Positions 56,267 through 64,000 of a DNA stretch of 64,000 nucleotides are shown here, piece by piece. Numbering within the stretch: position 1 is the first letter of the stretch; every line of letters begins with the position of its first letter. The translations under genes were made by a program, and so were the position numbers. Origin of the DNA: Galbula dea (taxonomy: Eukaryota; Chordata; Aves; Piciformes; Galbulidae); assembly GCA_013399015.1 (NCBI GenBank), contig VWZX01005703.1:1178001-1242000 (forward strand). The letters run 5' to 3'. The notes under the pieces are model-generated. The model was not told the origin of the DNA, did no database searches, and saw only the letters and a program-made list of their open reading frames with translations.

Positions 56267-58727
56267 CCTTTTCTCATCTTCAGTGGTTCCTAGATTCAAG
56301 AACAAAAGGATTGTACATTTTTTACTATCAAATTTATGCCTAAAGCTTGAAGAATAACTATGTGATGAGTTTTATAAAAGGTTTTTTTCCTGCTAATGAA
56401 AGTTTGAGTCCAGTAATACAGAATGACTTTACATCTCCTCCTTCCCTTTTCTTTTCCTCTGCTCATCCATTGGCAGCTCAGTTTTTGTTCCAGCATCAGA
56501 CTGTGATCAGGCCTTACACCCATCCTTTTAGGTTTTCAGGGTGACCAGGCTTTGTAACAGCCTCTCAAGAAGAAGAGGAGGAACAGTGGCTATTCATGTC
56601 CAAAACAGAGCAGAGGAAGTTTCTGAAGGTAATTAGATAGTGTCAAGGCTCTGACAAACAAAGCTGGAAGTGGACTGTTGAGGAGTCTCCTATTCTTGTC
56701 CTGCCCTCTCTTCAAACAAGCTGATTTTAAGGCAAGAAAGATCCTAAATGCACTCCTCAAGAAACCTTTTAGAAACAAAGTGATGGATCTAGACCTTCCA
56801 GATTTGTTGAGTCTGAAGGAATTATATTTAAAAATACAGATATTTGTCATTTTTCCCCCTTAATTATAAGACCTTGATTTTTTTTTTTCCCTAATGCACA
56901 ATTTCAACAGAAGATTTTGGGTTGGGTTGGTTTTTTATGGTTCTATAAATTAGTTTTCTTTCTGATTCTGGGGAGAAAGCCCTTCTAAGCACAAGGGAAA
57001 GAGGTTTAAATATTATCAATACTTCCAGCACCACTTTTAGTTACATTTTTATCTTTCCCAACAGAAATATTAAGAATTGTCACAGTAAAAATTCTCCACC
57101 TGAAAAGAGCTTAGAGCAAATCTGGGTCAGTGATTCGTGGAAAGATCTGCTCTGTTTTCAGGTATTTGATGTTTTTATAAATAACTATGAGTACAGTCTT
57201 GAAAATTGTTTATTTCAAGCTAATAGAGGAAAGCTTCATAAATCAGGAGGAGCCAGATGAAGAAAACCAGGAACCATTTAAATACAAGATCAATGCTACA
57301 GGTAGAAATTGAATCTAATTCGGATAAATGTAATATATTCAGCTGTGGAGCAAACACTGACAAAGTTATATTAAATGAATGAAGACATGGAAAAAAATTG
57401 GAGAGTGTTATAGAAAGAAAACAAATGGAACAAAAAATGAGACACTGCATGGATGACTGAAGACAAGCAGAAAGAAAAACTAAGTAAACTTTCAACAGGA
57501 AGAACTGAAAGGGAAAAGGATAAAATTTGCTAGCACTAACACCTGCTTCCTTCCAAATCAAGGTCAAACCTACTGTTGAGCAGGCTAAGAATGAACTATA
57601 AAAAAAAATTCTGGCTATTTATAAAGAATAAATCTATAATAATTTCAAGAGGAGCTTTGATGGGAGATGAGGGAGTCATGTGGGAGTATCTAGTTTAATT
57701 AAAGACAGTAACAAGCCCAACCATATCAATCACTTCTGCAAGCAAAAGCTCTGCTGCCAGCACAGACTTCCAGCTATTTTAGTTCAGCCTAAAAATACCC
57801 CTTCTAAAACAATATTCATTATTGCTCTGCTCTATAGAGTTTGAAGTTGCCAAACTTTTGACTTCTGTCTATTAAACATCAGGAGGTACAGTGAGCTCTG
57901 GGGAGAGAAGGTATCACTGCACTTTGGGGCTGCTGCAGCCAGGCATAGGCACACATACACTCGAAGGTTTTTTCCTTCAAGTCTTCTCTTCAACCTTAAA
58001 TACCTCATTTAGAACTTAAAATGCATCATCTCCTGTTGCCCTGTGTCAGAGAAAAGACATGCAGAGACATGGCTTTATTCAGAGGCTCATCAGTCACAGC
58101 TCTTGCTGATGCATTTTTATGGCTGCACTGCAGATAAGGTCATGATTCAAGTGAGTTTAGCTTCTAATGTACAAAGAAATAAAACAGAGAATGTGGGAAG
58201 CATCCCTTTTATCATTGTAAGTAATATCATGGTGTTCAGCACCTTTGTTTTTTTTGAACTGTGATGGATTGGGTTTTTTTCCCCCCTCATTCATCCCTGA
58301 GAAATTAAAATTCCACTCCTTCTGTTGCAGGGGGCTCAAGTGAGGCAGAGCCACGTAGAAAAATGTGTCTTTCCCCACAGATGGAGTGCCTAAAGCTGAG
58401 GAACTCAGGCTCCTGTCTCTTGCATTTGTGCACAGTCCCTGGCTGCATCCTCTCTCCCATTTTGGGTCCCAGTCCTCACCATCCTTGCCTCCAGTCCCTT
58501 CTCATAAGCAGACAAAACAGAGCTCAAGACAAGCAGAAGATCATGGGATGAAAGATCATGGTCACAGAAGAACAAAGACAGTTTTCCAAGGTTTTCCCTT
58601 TTTGTTTCACAGTTCTACCACCATATCATCTACATTCCATAGGAGGTATTTAGGAACTGGTGCAGAGAGAAGATGGATTTATTGGTTTTGGTACCAAATA
58701 GTTGCTTTCTACTTGTGGTTCAAAAGT

Positions 58728-59160
58728 TTATAGAATCACAGAATGGTTTGGGTTGGAAGGGACCTTGAAGATCATCTAGTTCCAACCCCCTGCCATGGGG
58801 AGGGTCACCTTCCACTAGAGCAGGTTGCTCCAAGCCCCATCCAACCTGGCCTGGAACAGTTCCAGGGATGGAGCATCCACAGCTTCTCTGAGCAGTCTGT
58901 GTCAGGGTCTCACCACCCTCACAGGAAACAATTTCTTCCTTATATCACATCCCCATCCTATCACTACACTTCCTAATAGAGACTCCCTCCTTATTTTCCT
59001 TAAAGGGCTCTTTAAGCATTGGAAGGCTGCTATAAGGACTCCCTTGGAGCCTTCTCTTCTCCAGGCTCAACAACCCCAACTCTCTCAGCCTGTCCTCAGA
59101 GCAGAAGTGCTCCAGCCCCCTGATCATCATTGTGCTTTCCTCTGGATCCATCATAAACAT
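58728..59160 (-). mobile_element. CR1 fragment, longest in the window
   Basis: AGAATCACAGAATGGTTTGGGTTGGAAGGGACC, then CTAGTTCCAACCCCCTGCC and about 400 bp of CR1 body including CTTCTCTTCTCCAGGCTCAACAACCCCAACTCTCTCAGCCTGTCC. Low divergence near its 3' end suggests one of the younger copies here. Confidence 0.95.
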
Positions 59161-61186
59161 AGACTGCTTTAGGTTTAAAAAGACCTCTGAAGATCCTTTG
59201 GTTTATTACCTCACCCTAAACACAGCCAAGATCCAGTGCAGTTCCCTGCAGGGTGCAGGATGAAGGCTTCCTGCAAAAAACTGGAGAAAAGAGTAATAAT
59301 AACCTAACCTCCTAGATAAAGGTGCAATCTACTTGAAAAGAGACAAATATTTCCTCTCCTTTTCCTGCAGCAGAGAGAGGTGTGCATCCTTCTACATGAA
59401 AGAGGGGAATGGCATTGCCTCCACACATGGGTGAACATCCACCAGATATGTCAAGGTCACAGCTAAAGGTTACTGAATGGGAATTCACAGAAACTAAGTA
59501 GAAAATGAGTTACAAACAGTAGCAGATGAAGAATCTGTCCCTCAAGCTGCCATGAGATTCTTAAGCCATCTGTCTGACCAAATCCTGTCCAGCAGGTTAA
59601 GCTCTTGCACAGTTTCACAGGACAAAATAGCTTTGCCTCCTTTGGAGTAGAAGCTCTTCCACAGAGGGTTCCTTTGCTTTCTGTGGGCTCACTCAAGGGG
59701 TAAGCTGTCACTCAGTTTGCCAAAGGTGTCAAAGGCTGCCTCAGACCCCACAAAGAAAACACCTGAAAACTAGGAGAACCATTATCTGGCAGTCTCCATC
59801 CCAGCCTTGTGCAACATCTTCTACTTTAATGCAATGATGGTGCATTTTGTGCTGTCAGGAACAACAGGTAATGCTCTGCTTTGCTTTGAATCAAGGGAGA
59901 GAAGGTGTGAAATCTCATGCTGGAGGTGAAACCCACTCAAGCATGAAGAACAAAATAAGGAGGTGTGTCTCTCTGCTTTCAAAACCAAAATGGCTTAAGC
60001 ACACACAGACTCATGTGAAAAGAATGTCCTCATCAAAACCAAACCACAAACCCCAATCAACAGTAAGTTAGCATCCTTGCAGCAGAGGAAACACTTAGAC
60101 ACTGAACTGTAAGGGTGAAAATGGTTTCATCTTACTTCAGTCATCTGGAGGTTGCCTGCCTTGACCATTTGAAATCACCTCCTCTTCTTCTGCACCCCAG
60201 GCACAACAAGATCACCCATTTTCATGGGTGAAACCTTTCCTGCTGCTTCTTTAGCCATTTGAGCTGCTAGTAACAATTTCTAGTTAATGCCTGAGAAAAT
60301 TTGGCTTCATAGGAATTTGGGTAAGTATAACAAAAGCTCTGAATTGATGATTTTAGGACTTAGCCTGAAAACCTGTAACAGGGCAGTAGATTATGGAAGA
60401 GAGATGGTGGTAGAGGCACAGAGGACACTGGGATGTCTAAGCAGGGACCAGGTGGAATGTTCTGCAGACAGACCTGAATAAATAAATACTCATCTCATGG
60501 ACAGTCCTTACTTTTTCCATTGAAAGGGGGTGCTGACATCCCTGGAAAGCATCCAGGAAAACCCCTTTTCATCAAAAGAGAATATTGAAATCAAGTCCAA
60601 ACAATACCTTGAACTACAGAGACTGGACAGAAAGGGAAATGCAAGGAGAAAATGGACAAAGCAATAATTTTGGACCAACTCTTTCTACAATGTCATAATA
60701 TTTATGTTTCATTTTAACTGTTACTTTTTGGGTTGATTTTTTTTCCTAATATAAACTTATATGTAGTATACATTTTATACACTTTGTAGATTATACCTTA
60801 CATTAATATAAATAATGCTTTCATCACTGCAAGAGTTCTGGATGAAAGTGTTAGAGATTTTTTTGTGGTATTTAAAATCCAAAATACTCTTTTTTTTCTT
60901 GCTCAAAAAACCCCATTTTACTCAGAGAAATTCCAAAGAAAAAAAGGTTTCTGTTTCTACCTAGTTCTTATGTAAAAACTCAACTATGACTTTAGAGTGC
61001 CAGGTACAGAGCACTTCAAAACACAGACAAAAATGGGTTTCATTCCATTACTGCTGGAGTATCTTTATTTTTAGCAGCCACAGAGCTATTTCCACACTCA
61101 ACCACTAAAAGCAGCTGTGATAGAAGACAGACTGAAGGCATTTTAACCTGAAAATACATGTAGCTACCTCACAGCCTTATCTTACA

Positions 61187-61199
61187 GAGAGAGAGAGAT
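61187..61199. repeat. (GA)n microsatellite
   Basis: Six GA units. Confidence 0.8.
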
Positions 61200-61217
61200 C
61201 TGCTTTCTTTCAGTCCT

Positions 61218-61667
61218 TCACCAAAAGGTAACTTCCTGGAGAGATAAAGTGGAGAAACTTCTGCTTGGGGAGGAAAAGAAAAGCAGAAGAATGACTCCTG
61301 GTTTTATCTGCTCTCCTTCAGCATTTTTTCCTTTTTCTAAGGCAAAACTTCTGCCTGCTTTCAGTTTTGGCAGGAAGAGCATGAGGTAGTTGGGGATGAC
61401 CTTGGATGGCACAGCCAGCGGACAACTGATGTACCTAGGCTGGCCCAGCTGGCAAGGCAGAGATTGGTGCAGTGTTGGATGGAGATGCAAGCACTCAAAG
61501 AGCATCTCCAAGTGGAGAGATTTATCATTATTTAACACATCAACCCCCTTTTTTTTCTTTTTTTTGGAATTAAGAGGTTTATTAAAAAAACCTCTAAAAA
61601 AGCCTAAAAAAACCCCCCACAAAACCCAAAAAAATAAGCCCAGAAAACAAACAAAACCCAGCCCCAA
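61218..61667 (-). other. Unrecognised 149-codon open frame over A/T-rich tracts
   Basis: The first 40 codons come from low-complexity T/G-rich sequence and a poly-A run (Lys repeat); the rest shows no domain I know. It overlaps a small hairpin (AGAGGTTT/AAACCTCT at 61573-61595). Probably chance, listed for completeness. Confidence 0.12.
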
Positions 61668-64000
61668 ATCTCAACTATTTCTTCTGTTATTTCAACACCT
61701 ACCTTTCCCTTCCTTACCACCCACAACGTTGCCACTTTGTCAACTGAAACTCTTGCCTATTTAATATACATTTTTAACCAGTTTCTATTGCAGAATGCAG
61801 CAAGAAAACCAAAACAATAAAGCTACCAGTTCTAGCTAGACTTTCTCAACAGCTGATGAAGAGCAAAGGAAAAACTGTCCCTAACAGACACAGGTTTCTT
61901 CTTTTCATGACTGCATTTTCCAGGGTAAACACATCAAGTTTGCACACTGGTAGAGCTGCCACAAAGCAGTGAATCAGCCTCAGATGAGTTGTTCTTGTCA
62001 CTTTTGGTTTTCTTCCAAAGTTTGGCAGCTGGTGGTAGCAGAGTAAGGAGTTTGTTGACTCTGAACTTGGATGTGTGCAGAAGAAATGGCCACCTTAGAT
62101 TAGGTGTTTTCCACTTGTTTGTGACTGACAAGCTGCTGCTATGGTCTCCTCAAGTTGATGTTCCTACCACATCTCATGCTGTTAGGTTGTGGGATGAAAG
62201 GTTGATCCTCGTGGTCACAGAGGAGCACAGAGGCAAAGAGCAGGCAGAGGAGCATCAAGCACCCAGACAGAGCTAAGGGATTCCCCCTGGCCTGGCTGTT
62301 ACCAGAGCTGTTGGATGAAGGTCAGTCCATGGTCCAGAGTGATACCCATCACCCTGAGTCATCCAAGAAGCTCCCTGGAGCATCCACAGACTGAAAAGGA
62401 GCTACTGGGAGGGGGTAAGGGGCAAGTGTGGGGTTTCTTATGAGATTCAGGGGAAGAGCACCTTGAAATTGTGCAAGACATCAGATATTGAGGAGAGGAA
62501 CAAAGGTGAGGAGAAGCAGGGGCAGGAATGGCTTGGAAAAGCACTGTAGTGGAATGACTGGGTTGTTCTGCAAGTGTTTCCTTCATGTCAGAGCATAAGA
62601 GCTGTAATTCAACAGAGCTCTCTGGTTTTATAGCATGGCAATGAGGGTATATGTCATTCCCTATGTCATGGCAGGCATGTTTGTAGGTGGGAAAAGAAGT
62701 ATTTGAAAGTACAATTCTTGTTATGATAGTGTTGAAGGATTGCTCCAGATGAAGGGGAGCAAAATTAGACATGGTTCACATCCACAACTATTTGGAACCA
62801 ATTGTCTGGAGTCAGGTTTGTCTTGCCAACAGCTTCTGGAAGCTTTCCTGAAAGAAACTTACTGGCTTGTCCAAGCAGGGAGCTCAGGAGCCTCTGTGAC
62901 TCAGACCCACAAGAAAGCAAGGAGAAAGGGAAAGTGTCAACCAATCCATCCGATTTCCTGGGAGGGCACCTGAAAACCATCCTGAAAAGGGAATTGAATG
63001 GGAAGGCTGCAGGATGTATGCTGACATAATAACCACTGAAAAGCCTTATTATTTATTGTAGATGTCTGAAATGATTCTAAATCACAGCTCTAATCACTGC
63101 ACATATAAATGATTTACAGCAGTGTGATGTGTTCTATATTAAGGCATGACAAGAGGATCTTTATTTCTCTTTGATTTTATTTGCAAGGTACAGAAGTGCA
63201 GAACTCCAGATTTATGAGCAACTTATACACAACTTTCCTATTTACTGACTTTCCTGGAAATTCAGAGCACTGAACAGTCTCAGGAAATGCCTTTGAGGCT
63301 GGACTAGAGATGCTGGACTCTGAAAGTCCTGGCAATTCTTATGTGGAAAAGGAATGTTCCTCTGAATGGCTGTGCCTTCCTGGGAACTAGTGGGGAATTA
63401 AATTCTAGGAAGTCATTGAAATCTGACTCAATGTTGTGAATGATGCATTTCCACAGCCAAGATTTAGTTAATTCTGTGAAAATAACCCATGAGGTCATTG
63501 GGGACCTCTTCAATGACACATAGAGGAAAGATCTATGAAATGCAAGAGTCCATGTTAATTTAACCCCTTATGATGGTAGCTGACTTCAATTTTTGTCTCT
63601 CCCAATGGAGATGTTAAGGCATTAATAGTCATAGGGAACAAGATACCCTTTCTTTCCCCTTCATTGTGAAAATCCCTGTACAGGTGAATCTAGATCTTTT
63701 CACAGATCTTCAGACTAACCCCATAAATCACAGGTCCAAGCACAAAATTCAAGCAATTCCCTGAGATAAGTTGTTAGGAAATGGAACTGTTCCTAGCTAC
63801 TCCAACTGGACCAAAGCAGAGGATCAAGACCCCATGGGTGATACTTTACACTGCTTCCATGCCACCATGCTCCTTGGAGTGATTTCTCTTCTGCATCTAC
63901 CAATGGCCCAGACCAAAAAGTAGTTGGAATTCACTCTCCTGTTCATAGGGTGGTGGAAGGGAGGTGAATATGTAATAGAAGCTAAGGCCAAAGTTGCCAC

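Larger units (their letters stand above)
54736..64000. other. Intergenic stretch, no exon seen
   Basis: Holds the purine tract (56206), the CR1 at 58728 and the A/T-rich region at 61.2-61.7 kb. From 61.8 kb to the end nothing is recognised. A distant exon with poor open-frame signal could be missed. Confidence 0.65.

Noticed and set aside
61571..61597. AGAGGTTT/AAACCTCT hairpin followed by A-rich sequence, terminator-like
   Set aside because: Stem-loop terminators are bacterial; here it is a chance fold in A/T-rich low-complexity DNA.
1..64000. AQP1, ADCYAP1R1 or other neighbouring receptor exons
   Set aside because: Looked for in translated frames on both strands; no NPA motif block or second class B membrane exon was found.
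1..64000. tRNA, rRNA, CRISPR arrays or bacterial gene clusters
   Set aside because: No cloverleaf box motifs, no regularly spaced repeats and no dense operon-like coding; the DNA is vertebrate.

Overview
The window looks like avian nuclear DNA. It carries about 16 CR1 non-LTR retrotransposon fragments, recognised by the 3' end built from 'ATTCTATGATTCTATG' and 'GGTTGGACTAGATGATC', or by the reverse complement 'AGAATGGTTTGGGTTGGAAGGGACC'. It also carries two LTR-like fragments whose ends (CCCATCCCACTGGG, TTAAACCATGACA) I recall from bird endogenous retroviruses. Everything else has ordinary vertebrate features: GT-AG introns, AT-rich background, strong CpG depletion and short microsatellites. 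I cannot fix the species. The LTR type suggests a neoavian bird rather than chicken, but that is an inference.

The one gene I can fully support is on the minus strand from 24049 (ATG) to 6221 (stop). It has thirteen coding exons, every junction is in frame, and together they encode a complete 437-residue class B1 (secretin-family) G-protein-coupled receptor. It has a signal peptide, a hormone-binding ectodomain with seven cysteines, seven membrane segments, and a C-terminal tail ending in T-S-V. The motifs IHPEC, DWDGLTCWP, WSEPFPPY, DHC-x-x-STV and the QYVWWF/GWG turn place it in the GHRH-receptor branch. It is either GHRHR or its paralogue GHRHR2 (GHRH-like-peptide/PRP receptor, known in non-mammals and lost in mammals). 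I lean towards GHRHR2 but cannot prove it. Intron 3 appears to use a non-canonical GC donor. A CpG-rich block at about 23.87-24.29 kb surrounds exon 1 and is the likely promoter.

Bases 1 to about 5000 contain no exon or CR1 that I can find. The plus strand is T-rich there, while the plus strand is A-rich across the receptor gene. This fits the 3'UTR of an unseen plus-strand gene converging on the receptor. Plus-strand AATAAA signals lie at 4344 and 4994. A 15-bp palindrome at 4986-5000 carries an AATAAA on each strand, and the minus-strand copy is the best candidate poly(A) signal for the receptor.

From about 24.3 to 64 kb I find no convincing exon. This 40-kb stretch holds CR1 fragments (mostly minus at 25-37 kb, mostly plus at 38-53 kb), the two LTR-like fragments at 31.0-31.4 kb and 54.2-54.7 kb, microsatellites, a poly-C tract containing the only N in the window (38347), and an isolated CpG-rich patch at 32.4-32.67 kb with no assigned gene. 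I read it as intergenic DNA upstream of the receptor, possibly with regulatory elements or unrecognised 5' exons.
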